This document shows positions 24,718 through 32,903 of a stretch of 36,653 nucleotides of DNA, piece by piece. Numbering within the stretch: the first letter of the stretch is position 1; each line of letters begins with the position of its first letter. The translations under genes were made by a program, and so were the position numbers. Under the pieces are notes generated by a model. The model saw only the letters and a list, made by a program, of their open reading frames with translations. It did not search any database and had not been told where the DNA came from. Location: NCBI GenBank assembly GCA_964569425.1, contig CAZMVD010000029.1, positions 1-36,653 on the forward strand, read 5' to 3'. This DNA comes from JACQXM01 sp964569425. GTDB taxonomy: Bacteria; Planctomycetota; Phycisphaerae; UBA1845.

Positions 24718-25746
24718 GTGAACGTGCGTGTGGGCAGGAAGAGTGCGGTTTACGGGGCGCTGAGTATCCGTGGGGCAGTGCATGGCATGCGGCCGATCGC
24801 CTTTGCCGCGCTGCTGGTGTTCGCGGTCGCCGGTCAGGTTCGTTCCGAGGAATCGCAGCGAACCTATCCTTATAAGGTCGTCACGACGGTGGGCATGGTG
24901 ACGGATATCGTGCGCCAGGTCGCGGGGGACCGGGCGGAGGTGTCGGGCATCATCGGCGAGGGGGTCGATCCGCACCTTTACAAGCCGACGCGGAACGACG
25001 TGGCTGCGCTGATGGGCGCGGACGTTGTTTTCTATTCCGGTTTGATGCTCGAAGGCAAGATGGCCGACACGCTCGTCAAACTGGCGCGGACCGGCAAACC
25101 GGTCTATGCGGTGACCGAGCAGCTCGACGAGAAGGACCTGCTGGAGCCCGATGGGTTTGGGGGGCACTTCGACCCGCACGTGTGGATGGACGCGGGGGCG
25201 TGGCGCAAAGCCGTCGACGTGGTGGCGACGGCGCTGAGTGAATTCGATGCGGATAACCGCGCGGCCTATTTGTCGCGTGCGCGACAATACGGCGGGGAAC
25301 TGGAGCGGCTTGACGCGTATGTGCGTGAGGTGATCGCCACGATTCCCGAAGGGCAGCGCGTGCTGGTCACGGCGCACGACGCATTCCATTACTTCGGTCG
25401 CGCTTACGGCATCAAGGTGATGGGCATTCAGGGGATCAGCACGGAGTCGGAAGCGGGCTTGCGGGATATCAATCGGCTGGTGGACTTCATCGTGACCAAC
25501 AAGGTGCGGGCGGTGTTTGTGGAAACGAGCGTGGCCGATCGCAACGTGCGTGCGCTGGTCGAGGGGGCGAAGTCCCGCGGGCACGAGGTGATCATCGGCG
25601 GAACGCTCTTCTCCGATGCCATGGGGCGGCCGGGCACCTACGAAGGAACGTACATCGGGATGCTTGATCATAATGCCACGACCATCACGCGGGCGCTGGG
25701 CGGCAACGCGCCCACGCGCGGCATGTTGGGGCGGCTGGCGGAGTAG
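24718..25746 (+). CDS. troA: TroA-type metal ABC transporter substrate-binding protein
   Basis: A 342-residue periplasmic cluster A-I binding protein. Predicted metal ligands are H86 (DPHLYKPT), H154 (DPHVWMD), H220 (VTAHDAFHYFG) and D300 (LFSDAMG). Their spacing (68, 66, 80) is close to Treponema TroA H68/H133/H199/D279. Three His plus Asp suits TroA-like Mn/Zn binding; PsaA-type Mn proteins have Glu at the third site. There is no long His-rich loop as in ZnuA. GTG 24718 is chosen because GGAGG at 24704-24708 is nine bases upstream; ATG 24787, at the start of the hydrophobic signal peptide (MRPIAFAALLVFAVAG), is the alternative. The ATPase gene follows within 26 bases. With MntR in the same cluster, manganese is the more likely physiological metal. 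Confidence 0.92.
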   Translation: MNVRVGRKSAVYGALSIRGAVHGMRPIAFAALLVFAVAGQVRSEESQRTYPYKVVTTVGMVTDIVRQVAGDRAEVSGIIGEGVDPHLYKPTRNDVAALMGADVVFYSGLMLEGKMADTLVKLARTGKPVYAVTEQLDEKDLLEPDGFGGHFDPHVWMDAGAWRKAVDVVATALSEFDADNRAAYLSRARQYGGELERLDAYVREVIATIPEGQRVLVTAHDAFHYFGRAYGIKVMGIQGISTESEAGLRDINRLVDFIVTNKVRAVFVETSVADRNVRALVEGAKSRGHEVIIGGTLFSDAMGRPGTYEGTYIGMLDHNATTITRALGGNAPTRGMLGRLAE

Positions 25747-25772
25747 CGTTGGACCCGCGTGAGGAGCCTCCC

Positions 25773-26663
25773 ATGTTCCGCCATTCGGACGACGGGCAAC
25801 CGCGGCGAGCGGCCGACGAAACGACCATGGCTCATCAGGGCAAAGCCGCACCACGATCGTCCGCCATGCCTCTTATGGCGACCGGGGATGAGCACCCCTC
25901 GACGGCGCCCCTGTCCATTCACGACATGACCGTGGCCTATCACCGCAAGCCGGTGTTGTGGGACGTCGATTTTGACGCGCCGGAGGGCAAGCTCATCGCC
26001 GTGGTCGGGCCCAACGGGGCGGGCAAGAGCACGCTGCTCAAGGCTGCGTTGGATCTGCTGCCGCTGGCCTCCGGGCGGGTGATGTTCTACGGCGAGCCAT
26101 ACCGGCGGCACCGACACCTGGTGGCCTACGTGCCCCAACGTGAGAGCGTGGACTGGGACTTCCCGGTCAACGCGCTGGACGTGGTGGCGATGGGGCGGTA
26201 CGCGCGAATCGGGTGGTTCCGGCTGGTGACGCGGCGCCATAAGGAAGCGGCACGCGAGGCACTGAGCCGCGTGGGGATGGCGGACTACGCACGACGGCAG
26301 ATCAGCCAGCTTTCCGGCGGCCAACAGCAGCGTGTGTTCCTGGCGCGGGCATTGGCGCAGGATGCGCAGCTCTACCTGATGGACGAACCCTTTGCGGGGG
26401 TGGATGCGTCGACGGAGCGAACCATCGTGGACATATTGCGTCAATTGCGCGATGCGGGGCGTACGGTCATGGCGGTGCACCACGACCTGCAGACGGTCGC
26501 TGAGTATTTTGATTACGTGGTGCTGCTGAACATGCGGATCGTGGCGCACGGACCGACGGCGGAAGTGTTCACCGCGGAAAACCTGCAGAAGACCTATGGC
26601 GGACGATTGACGCTGCTGGAGCAGGCTGCGCAGGCGATCGCCCGTGGGGGGCGGCGCACGTGA
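25773..26663 (+). CDS. troB: Metal ABC transporter ATP-binding protein
   Basis: A 296-residue nucleotide-binding subunit of the Mn/Zn/Fe (TroB/ZnuC) type. Walker A GPNGAGKS is at 79-86, the Q-loop is in 'VPQRESVDW', the signature LSGGQQQR is at 180-187, Walker B LYLMDEP is at 200-206 and the switch His is in 'AVHHDL'. The sequence 'VPQRESVDWDFPVNALDVVAMGRY' is typical of manganese and zinc importers. About 45 extra residues precede the fold. ATG 25773 follows GAGGAG at good spacing; a TTG at 25749 would be longer but has no such site. Its TGA overlaps the GTG of the first permease by four bases (GTGA), so the two are translationally coupled. Confidence 0.94.
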   Translation: MFRHSDDGQPRRAADETTMAHQGKAAPRSSAMPLMATGDEHPSTAPLSIHDMTVAYHRKPVLWDVDFDAPEGKLIAVVGPNGAGKSTLLKAALDLLPLASGRVMFYGEPYRRHRHLVAYVPQRESVDWDFPVNALDVVAMGRYARIGWFRLVTRRHKEAAREALSRVGMADYARRQISQLSGGQQQRVFLARALAQDAQLYLMDEPFAGVDASTERTIVDILRQLRDAGRTVMAVHHDLQTVAEYFDYVVLLNMRIVAHGPTAEVFTAENLQKTYGGRLTLLEQAAQAIARGGRRT

Positions 26664-28267
26664 TTCAAGATCGCTCCACAGTAGCCCGCAGCGCGTGGGA
26701 ACCTTCGCCTGCGTGCCGACCCACGGCGCGGCGGGGACGATCTCGCGCGACACAATGGCGGTTTGGCGTGCCCTGGCTTGCGGTACTTGTGTCACTGGCC
26801 GCGCTGATGGCGCCGAACGCCGCCCATGCGCAGGCGGGCGGTTCGATTACCGACACGTCGGTGCACCTTCCGACGGGGGACGAACTGCTGCGCGTGCTGT
26901 TTCTGCGAGACTACAACACGCGGATCGTGGTGCTGGGGACGATGATCCTGGGCTTGGCCGCGGGTATCGTCGGCGTGTTCCTGCTGCTGCGCAAGCGTGC
27001 GCTGATGGGTGACGCGCTAAGCCACGCGACCCTTCCCGGGATTGGTCTGGCTTTCATTCTGATGGCTTCGCTTGGAGGATCGGGCAAATACCTTCCCGGA
27101 CTGTTGTTGGGGGCGGTGCTGTCCGGCGCGTGCGGGTTGGGGTGCGTGCTGTTCATCCGCCGCTGGACGAGACTCAAAGAGGACGCCGCGCTGGGGATCG
27201 TGCTGAGTGTCTTCTTCGGGCTGGGCGTGGCAGTTCTCGGGGTCATCCAGAAGATGGATGCGGGTCACGCCGCCGGTTTGGAATCGTTTATCTATGGAAA
27301 GACCGCGTCCATGCTTGCCGCAGACGCAAGGATGATCGCCATTGCGGCAGCGATTGTGCTTGTGGTGTGCTTGTTGTTTTTCAAGGAGTTTGAACTCCTC
27401 TGTTTCGACCAGGCACAGGCGGCGGTGCAGGGCTGGCCCGTTCTGATGCTCGACGCGCTGATGTTAACGCTGGTCGTATTGGTGACGGTGATCGGGCTTC
27501 AGGCGGTGGGACTGATCCTGATGATCGCGCTGTTGGTAATTCCCCCGGCAGCCGCGCGGTTCTGGACCGATCATCTGCCCACCATGGTGGTGGTTTCGGC
27601 GTTGATCGGGGCGGCGAGCGGTTTCGCCGGGGCGGCGTTGAGCGCGCTGGTTCCGCGTCTGCCGGCCGGGGCGATCATTGTGATCGTGGCCAGCGTGCTG
27701 TTCGCCGTTAGTCTATTCTTGGGAACCTCGCGTGGGTTGCTGCGGCGCGTGGTGGAGCGTTTCCGTCTGGAGCGCCGGGTGATGCGGCAGCACCTGCTGC
27801 GGGCGCTCTTTGAATACGCGGAGTTACAGCAGGCCAAGTCATCTGCGACGGCGCGCGCAGGGGAAGACATGGGCGCCGTTTCGGTTTCTGCATTGCTTGA
27901 GATGCGCTCCTGGTCGCCTCGGCGACTGGCTCGGGCGCTGCGAAGTGTGGAATCGGCGGGCCTGGTGGTTAGGCGGGCTCCGGGGAGATTCTCGTTAAGC
28001 GCCGCCGGCGTGTCCGAAGCGCGGCGCGTGGTGCGCAACCACCGGCTGTGGGAGCTGTATCTCATGACGCACGCGGACATCGCACCCAGTCACGTCGATC
28101 GCGGTGCGGACGAAGTAGAACATGTGCTGGCGCCCGCGATGGTGACGGAGCTGGAACAGGAATTGGTGCGCAGCTATCCCGACCTGGGCATGCCGGATAG
28201 TCCGCACCGGCTGGCGCGCGCTGCCGCGGTGGACGTGTCGGGAGGAGCGTCCGCGCCGTCGCGCTAA
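26660..28267 (+). CDS. Metal ABC permease fused to a DtxR/MntR-type domain (YtgCR-like)
   Basis: A 535-residue protein. Residues 1-60 hold an Arg-rich stretch and a signal-like hydrophobic segment. The ABC-3 permease core follows, with about eight helices and the family block 'KRALMGDALSHATLPGIGLAF'. From about residue 370 a soluble tail begins: a winged-helix-like part ('SVSALLEMRSWSPRRLARALRSVESAGLV', 'FSLSAAGVSEARRVV') and a DtxR-type dimerisation/metal domain ('RNHRLWELYLM', 'GADEVEHVLAP'). Compared with MntR, the HR histidine, an acidic residue and the E-H pair are kept. The order permease then repressor matches chlamydial YtgCR (CT069), where the repressor is released by cleavage. Here the tail might gate transport, dimerise or bind DNA; that is inference. 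Confidence 0.92.
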   Translation: MIQDRSTVARSAWEPSPACRPTARRGRSRATQWRFGVPWLAVLVSLAALMAPNAAHAQAGGSITDTSVHLPTGDELLRVLFLRDYNTRIVVLGTMILGLAAGIVGVFLLLRKRALMGDALSHATLPGIGLAFILMASLGGSGKYLPGLLLGAVLSGACGLGCVLFIRRWTRLKEDAALGIVLSVFFGLGVAVLGVIQKMDAGHAAGLESFIYGKTASMLAADARMIAIAAAIVLVVCLLFFKEFELLCFDQAQAAVQGWPVLMLDALMLTLVVLVTVIGLQAVGLILMIALLVIPPAAARFWTDHLPTMVVVSALIGAASGFAGAALSALVPRLPAGAIIVIVASVLFAVSLFLGTSRGLLRRVVERFRLERRVMRQHLLRALFEYAELQQAKSSATARAGEDMGAVSVSALLEMRSWSPRRLARALRSVESAGLVVRRAPGRFSLSAAGVSEARRVVRNHRLWELYLMTHADIAPSHVDRGADEVEHVLAPAMVTELEQELVRSYPDLGMPDSPHRLARAAAVDVSGGASAPSR

Positions 28268-28306
28268 TCGCGCGCACGGGTGCGGGCTGCGGCGAGTAGG
28301 AATGCC

Positions 28307-29605
28307 ATGAACTGGACCGCCCTGGATACCTGGATTGTGGTTGCCGGCGTGCTCTGCGCGATGTCTTGCGCGCTGGTGGGCAACTTCCTGGTGTTGCGGC
28401 GCATGAGCATGATGGGCGATGCCATCAGCCATGCCGTGCTGCCCGGGCTGGCGGTGGCCTTCCTGCTCACCGGGTCGCGTCATGGTTGGGCGATGTTTGT
28501 GGGCGCCGCGGTGGTGGGGGTGTGCACGGCGCTGTTTACGCAGTGGGTTCACACGCTCGGCCAGGTCGAGGAAAGCGCTTCGATGGGCGTGGTGTTCACG
28601 GTGCTGTTTGCCGTGGGATTGGTGTTGATCGTACGCGCGGCGGACAAGGTGGATCTGGATCCGGGGTGTGTGTTGTACGGGGCCATCGAAATGGTGCCGC
28701 TGGATACGACGCGCGTGCTGGGCTTTGCGATTCCCCGCGCTGTGTCCATGCTCGGAGGCATATTGGCCTTCAACCTGTTGTTTGTCGCCTTGCTCTACAA
28801 GGAGCTGCGCATCGCCGCATTCGACCCGGCGCTGGCCACGACACTGGGCGTCAACGCGCGCCTGATTCACTACCTGTTGATGACCCTGGTGGCGGTGACC
28901 GCGGTCGCGAGCTTCGAGGCGGTGGGCAGCATTCTGGTCATCGCCATGCTCGTGGTTCCCCCGGCGACCGCACACCTGTTGACCGACCGATACGGCGTCA
29001 TGCTGGGGCTGAGCATGGTGATCGCAGCGGCGGGCGCCGTGCTGGGCCACGTGGGAGCGATCACGGTTCCGGCGTGGTTCGGTTACAGCGACACGAGCAC
29101 CGCGGGAATGATGGCGGTCGCCGTCGGAACGCTGTTTGCGCTGGCCATGCTGCTGGCGCCGCGCTACGGCTTGATCAGCAGAGCGTATCACCGGTTGAGT
29201 CTTTCGTTACGGATCGTTTGCGAGGATATTCTCGGCGCGCTCTATCGCCAGGAGGAATGGCAGCAGGGCGCGCCGAAAGTAGCCGTCGCGACGCTGCCAT
29301 CCCGGGTTCCGGGTTCGAAGCTCGCGGTGCGCATCGGGGCCTGGTGGCTGCGTGGCCGGGGTTTTCTGGCGATTTTCGAGGGGCAACTCATGTTGACGCC
29401 TGCGGGCAGGGAACGAGCCGTGCAGCTCATCCGCGGACATCGGCTGTGGGAAAGCTACCTCGCCAAGCACCTGGAACTGCCGTCGGACCACCTGCACGAT
29501 TCGGCGGAATGGGCCGAGCATTACCTTACGGATACCATGCGCCGGGCGATTGCCGCCGACGTGGATCACGCGCCGCGCGATCCGCACGGCAAGGAGATTC
29601 CCTGA
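28307..29605 (+). CDS. Second metal ABC permease with a DtxR/MntR-type tail
   Basis: A 432-residue protein. The ABC-3 core spans about residues 5-290 with 'LVLRRMSMMGDAISHAVLPGLAVAF' and 'GSILVIAMLVVPPATAHLLTD'. The tail (about 300-432) has a winged-helix-like segment ('GRGFLAIFEGQLMLTPAG') and a DtxR-type metal/dimerisation domain ('RGHRLWESYLAKHLELPSDHLHD', 'SAEWAEHYL', ending 'DPHGKEIP', a hallmark of DtxR-family dimerisation domains). Positions equivalent to MntR H77, E99, E102 and H103 are H, E, E and H. ATG 28307 is preferred to GTG 28280 because the first helix starts there and AGGA lies six bases upstream. It is 39 bases after the first permease and probably forms a heterodimer with it. 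Confidence 0.92.
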   Translation: MNWTALDTWIVVAGVLCAMSCALVGNFLVLRRMSMMGDAISHAVLPGLAVAFLLTGSRHGWAMFVGAAVVGVCTALFTQWVHTLGQVEESASMGVVFTVLFAVGLVLIVRAADKVDLDPGCVLYGAIEMVPLDTTRVLGFAIPRAVSMLGGILAFNLLFVALLYKELRIAAFDPALATTLGVNARLIHYLLMTLVAVTAVASFEAVGSILVIAMLVVPPATAHLLTDRYGVMLGLSMVIAAAGAVLGHVGAITVPAWFGYSDTSTAGMMAVAVGTLFALAMLLAPRYGLISRAYHRLSLSLRIVCEDILGALYRQEEWQQGAPKVAVATLPSRVPGSKLAVRIGAWWLRGRGFLAIFEGQLMLTPAGRERAVQLIRGHRLWESYLAKHLELPSDHLHDSAEWAEHYLTDTMRRAIAADVDHAPRDPHGKEIP

Positions 29606-29660
29606 TGGGTGCTCGAGTGGCGCAACGTCGTGCATTCGCCCGCCTGATCGGAGCGGCCCG

Positions 29661-30134
29661 ATGACAAAGACCTCGGCACGGCGGAATTCTGAATCCGACC
29701 CTGCGGGCGAACGAGTGTACCACAGCATTACCGCGGGGTTCGCGCAGACGCGGCGCGACCACGCCACCGAACTGGCCGAGGACTACGTCGAGATGATTCA
29801 GGGGCTCATTGACGAGCATGGCGAGGCGCGGCTCGTGGACATCGCCGAGCACCTGGGCGTTTCTCACGTGACGGCCAACAAGACCATCGGCCGCCTGCAA
29901 CGCGACGGGCTGGTGCAGAAGCGCCCGTACCGCTCGGTGTTCCTGACCGAGCAGGGCCGCAAGCTGGCGGAAGAAAGTCGCGAGCGGCACCGCATTGTCG
30001 TCGAGTTCCTGTGCGCTCTCGGCGTCGGCGAGGAGCAGGCATGCATCGACGCGGAGGGAATCGAGCACCACATCAGCGCCGTGACGCTGAATGCCATGTC
30101 GGCGTTTCTGCGGCGCAGCACCGCCAAGTCGTAA
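29661..30134 (+). CDS. mntR: Manganese-responsive transcriptional regulator MntR
   Basis: A 157-residue DtxR-family repressor of the E. coli MntR type: a variable N-terminal extension, the marker 'RRDHATELAEDYVE', a winged helix (about 45-100) with 'VDIAEHLGVSHVTANKTIGRLQRDG', and a dimerisation domain. Metal ligands equivalent to B. subtilis MntR D8, E11, H77, E99, E102 and H103 are D41, E44, H110, E132, E135 and H136, with identical spacing. All are present, so Mn2+ sensing is expected. ATG 29661 follows GGAG seven bases upstream. It is the last gene of the metal cluster, 55 bases after the second permease, and probably represses the promoter near 23332. There is no FeoA/SH3-like third domain, as usual for MntR. 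Confidence 0.94.
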   Translation: MTKTSARRNSESDPAGERVYHSITAGFAQTRRDHATELAEDYVEMIQGLIDEHGEARLVDIAEHLGVSHVTANKTIGRLQRDGLVQKRPYRSVFLTEQGRKLAEESRERHRIVVEFLCALGVGEEQACIDAEGIEHHISAVTLNAMSAFLRRSTAKS

Positions 30135-30175
30135 ATTTGGGCGAATTCCGGCTTTCAACCCGCGCGGCCTTCGCC

Positions 30176-30181
30176 TAGAAT
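30176..30181 (+). promoter_or_regulatory. Weak -10 candidate upstream of the NHL gene
   Basis: TAGAAT matches the -10 consensus at five of six positions, but the -35 region 17 bases upstream (TTTCAA) is poor. It would give a leader of about 100 bases to the ATG at 30291. Confidence 0.2.
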
Positions 30182-30290
30182 CTTGCCCGGGCTTGATACG
30201 TCGCCCTTTTTGCGAGGGGCGGACTGGGGCCAGCGGGGTAACGGCCGCAGCAAGCCGGGAATCGATTAGTCACCGGACCCTGGGGGATCC

Positions 30291-31796
30291 ATGTTGAGAG
30301 CCTTGGACTTCTGTTTTGATCGTTCATACTTGCGCGCGTGTGTCCTGGTGGCGAATTTCGGCTGGTTGACCGTGGCCGCTGTCGCTGCGCCGTTCGATAC
30401 GGTCGCCGACGCGGTGCTGGGTCAGCCGGACTTCGCATCGAACGTACCGAATGATCCGCCTCCGTGGGTGCCGGCGGCGGACAACCTCGCCTTTGAATTT
30501 GCCGCCCACGCGGCCATCGCCCCCGGCGGGCGGCTTTATGTTTCGGATTCGGGCAATCACCGCGTCCTGAGCTGGCCCAGCGCCGCGGCGTTCACCAACA
30601 AACAGCCCGCGGATCTGGTGCTCGGGCAAACGGACATGACCACCAACGATGCCAACCACGGGGGGCTGGGGGCCGGTGGTTTTTTTCTGCCGCAGGGACT
30701 TTCCGTTGACGACAACGGCAACCTCTGGGTGTGCGATGCGTTCAATCACCGGGTGCTGGTTTTTCACGACCCGGTGACAACCGACCGGATAGCCGACCTG
30801 GTCATCGGTCAGCCGGACTTTGTCAGCAACGCTCAGAACCTCGGTCTGTTGGAGTCCGCCTCCACCGCCGACGGCCTGAACTTCCCGGGGCGCGTGCTGG
30901 TGCGCGGCGGCGACCTGTGGATTGCCGATTCGGGCAACAGCCGCGTGCTGCATTACACATTGCCGGTCGGAAATAAGCCCAGCGCCGACCGGGTGTTCGG
31001 ACAGTTTGACGACTTCACCAGTCCCTTGAAGAACAACGACGGCAGCGGTACCTGCACGAACGACGGAGAAACGCCCTGCGGACCGCCCTCGGCCCACAAC
31101 CTGTTCAACGCCATCGGCATCGCCGTCGATCGTCGGGGGTCGCTCTACGTGGCCGACTGGATTAACAACCGCGTGCTGCGCTATGACAACCCCTTGACTT
31201 CGGACAGCGCCGCCGACGCGATTTATGGCCAGCCCGATTTCACCGGCGGGCATCCCGATCAGGGCGGGCTGGACCGCGGGTTGCAAATGCCGGTCGACGT
31301 GGCGATCGACGCGTTCGGGCAGTTGTTCGTGGCCGATTCGGTCAACCACCGGGTGCTCATGTACCGCAACCCGCGTCGCAGCGCGCTGCCCGATGAAGTG
31401 TTCGGGCAACTGGGCAATCTGACGAGCGACCTGGCCAATCACGGACTGGGCAAGCTGGTCGCCGATGCCGAAGGGCTCTTCGGGCCCACCGGGGCGATTT
31501 CCGACGCGGCGCACAACGTGTACATCGTCGATGCCGGCAATAACCGTGTGCTGCGCTTCGACAGGCCCTTTACGCCGACGATTCCCGGCGACTACGACGG
31601 CGATTTCGACGTGGATCTCCACGACCATGTTGTTTTTCCCGATTGCCTGCGGGGTCCGGGCGTTGTTCCACCGGCGGAGGAGTGTCTGGCGTTTGACGCC
31701 GATGGCGATGGCGATGTGGATCTGTGGGACGCCGCAGCCTTCGGGCGCTGCCTGTTCGGCGAAGGTGTCCCCGGAGAAACTTCGTGCGCGGATTAG
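30291..31796 (+). CDS. Secreted six-bladed NHL-repeat propeller with dockerin-like C-terminus
   Basis: A 501-residue protein with an N-terminal signal peptide (..VLVANFGWLTVAAVAA). Six NHL-type repeats are visible through their final strand: LYVSDSGNHRVL, LWVCDAFNHRVL, LWIADSGNSRVL, LYVADWINNRVL, LFVADSVNHRVL and VYIVDAGNNRVL. Each is paired with a 'D-x-V-x-G-Q-x-D' strand, giving a six-bladed propeller. The C-terminus carries two dockerin-like calcium loops ('GDYDGDFDVDLHDHVVF', 'FDADGDGDVDLWDAAAF'). ATG 30291 is preceded by GGGGGA. The stop overlaps the start of the following prepilin-like gene by 13 bases. A surface binding or scaffold role is likely; no catalytic residues were identified. 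Confidence 0.88.
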   Translation: MLRALDFCFDRSYLRACVLVANFGWLTVAAVAAPFDTVADAVLGQPDFASNVPNDPPPWVPAADNLAFEFAAHAAIAPGGRLYVSDSGNHRVLSWPSAAAFTNKQPADLVLGQTDMTTNDANHGGLGAGGFFLPQGLSVDDNGNLWVCDAFNHRVLVFHDPVTTDRIADLVIGQPDFVSNAQNLGLLESASTADGLNFPGRVLVRGGDLWIADSGNSRVLHYTLPVGNKPSADRVFGQFDDFTSPLKNNDGSGTCTNDGETPCGPPSAHNLFNAIGIAVDRRGSLYVADWINNRVLRYDNPLTSDSAADAIYGQPDFTGGHPDQGGLDRGLQMPVDVAIDAFGQLFVADSVNHRVLMYRNPRRSALPDEVFGQLGNLTSDLANHGLGKLVADAEGLFGPTGAISDAAHNVYIVDAGNNRVLRFDRPFTPTIPGDYDGDFDVDLHDHVVFPDCLRGPGVVPPAEECLAFDADGDGDVDLWDAAAFGRCLFGEGVPGETSCAD

Positions 31797-32761
31797 ACGC
31801 GAAGACCTGCGACTACACCGCCGGCGTTTGCGGGGCGCGGGCGGCGCGCCGGAGCCGGCAGGGTCCACCCGCGCCGGTTCCACGGGGGCTTACCCTGGTG
31901 GAACTGCTGTGCGTTGCCGGTGTCATCGTGCTGCTCGCCGCGCTGGTCCTGCCCGCGTTCTCCAAGGCGCGACACCAGGCGCGCGACGTACTCTGCAAGA
32001 GCCACCTCAAATCGCTGGGCGCGGGGCTGGCGGCGTATGCAACGGTCCACGATGACGCGATCATCCCCTCGTACAATATGCGCGGCATCACCGGCAGCCG
32101 GCTCAATCCGTTCGACGGCTGGGGCCCCATCCTCGACCGCGACGACTTCGTCACCGGCAACGCCACCCTGGTGGACAACCCCTTCGTCTGTCCGGAGACC
32201 GCCGATCGGACGGGCCTGGCCGTAACCAACCGCGGCGCCTCCGACGACGACCCGCTCGGCTACATGGACTGGCCCGCGGTCATCACCTTCACCGCCGCCC
32301 TCGCCACCACCATTCCGGAGCGCGGCTTCGAGAAGATCGTGCGCGTTTCCTATTGGATCAACGGCGAGAACCCGGTGGGTGCTCCGCGCGAGGTTCGTCC
32401 GGGCTTGTTCTACACCGCCTCCGCAGGCTACGGACCGGACGGACGCGGGCGGTTCCTGCCGCAGAACTCCCTGCACCAGCTCGCCACCCCCGGCCGGCTC
32501 ATCGCTCTGGCCGACGGCATCTACGCCGGCAACCAATTCGCCACGCGACCCGGACAAAAGGGCCTGCGCATCGGCTATCGCCACGGCGCCCGGCTCGGCC
32601 ATGCCAACGTCGCCTTCGCCGACGGCCACGTCGCGCCCATCGCCGCCGATGCCTTCCCCCGCGCCCCCGGCCCCGGCGTGAGCGCAGACCAGGCCCGCGC
32701 CGAAAACCTGGGCGCCGGACCAACGCTCTTCGCCAAGCCGGATCATGCGCTGGCCAAGTAA
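31784..32761 (+). CDS. Prepilin-like (type II/IV pseudopilin) protein
   Basis: A 325-residue protein with a prepilin cleavage and methylation signal at about residues 36-60: G-L-T-L-V-E-L-L followed by a long hydrophobic helix (CVAGVIVLLAALVLPAF) and 'SKARHQARDVLCKSHLKSLG'. The C-terminal 'ANVAFADGHVAPI' is typical of the large planctomycete family annotated as DUF1559/prepilin-like. The leader of about 35 residues is long and basic. GTG 31784 is chosen because GGAG lies about eight bases upstream and overlap with the preceding gene implies coupling; a start at 31724 would extend 72 bases into the propeller gene. Expected location: inner membrane with a periplasmic head. Function beyond that is unknown. 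Confidence 0.88.
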   Translation: MRGLDAKTCDYTAGVCGARAARRSRQGPPAPVPRGLTLVELLCVAGVIVLLAALVLPAFSKARHQARDVLCKSHLKSLGAGLAAYATVHDDAIIPSYNMRGITGSRLNPFDGWGPILDRDDFVTGNATLVDNPFVCPETADRTGLAVTNRGASDDDPLGYMDWPAVITFTAALATTIPERGFEKIVRVSYWINGENPVGAPREVRPGLFYTASAGYGPDGRGRFLPQNSLHQLATPGRLIALADGIYAGNQFATRPGQKGLRIGYRHGARLGHANVAFADGHVAPIAADAFPRAPGPGVSADQARAENLGAGPTLFAKPDHALAK

Positions 32762-32781
32762 AGTGCCAATCATGTGGCACT
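32762..32781 (+). terminator. Hairpin directly after the prepilin-like gene
   Basis: AGTGCCA (32762-32768) and TGGCACT (32775-32781) pair perfectly across six bases, starting at the base after the stop codon. There is no T-run, so it may be a weak terminator or a 3'-end stabiliser. Confidence 0.4.
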
Positions 32782-32903
32782 ATCGCGGCCATGGTTGACA
32801 CCCATGCAGGGTTATTCTATGGAAGAGAGAAGCCGGGACGGGGTGTCCGACCTGTGCCAATGCCAGAAACGCGGCCCGCGCCGTGCGCCAAGGAGAAGAT
32901 TCA

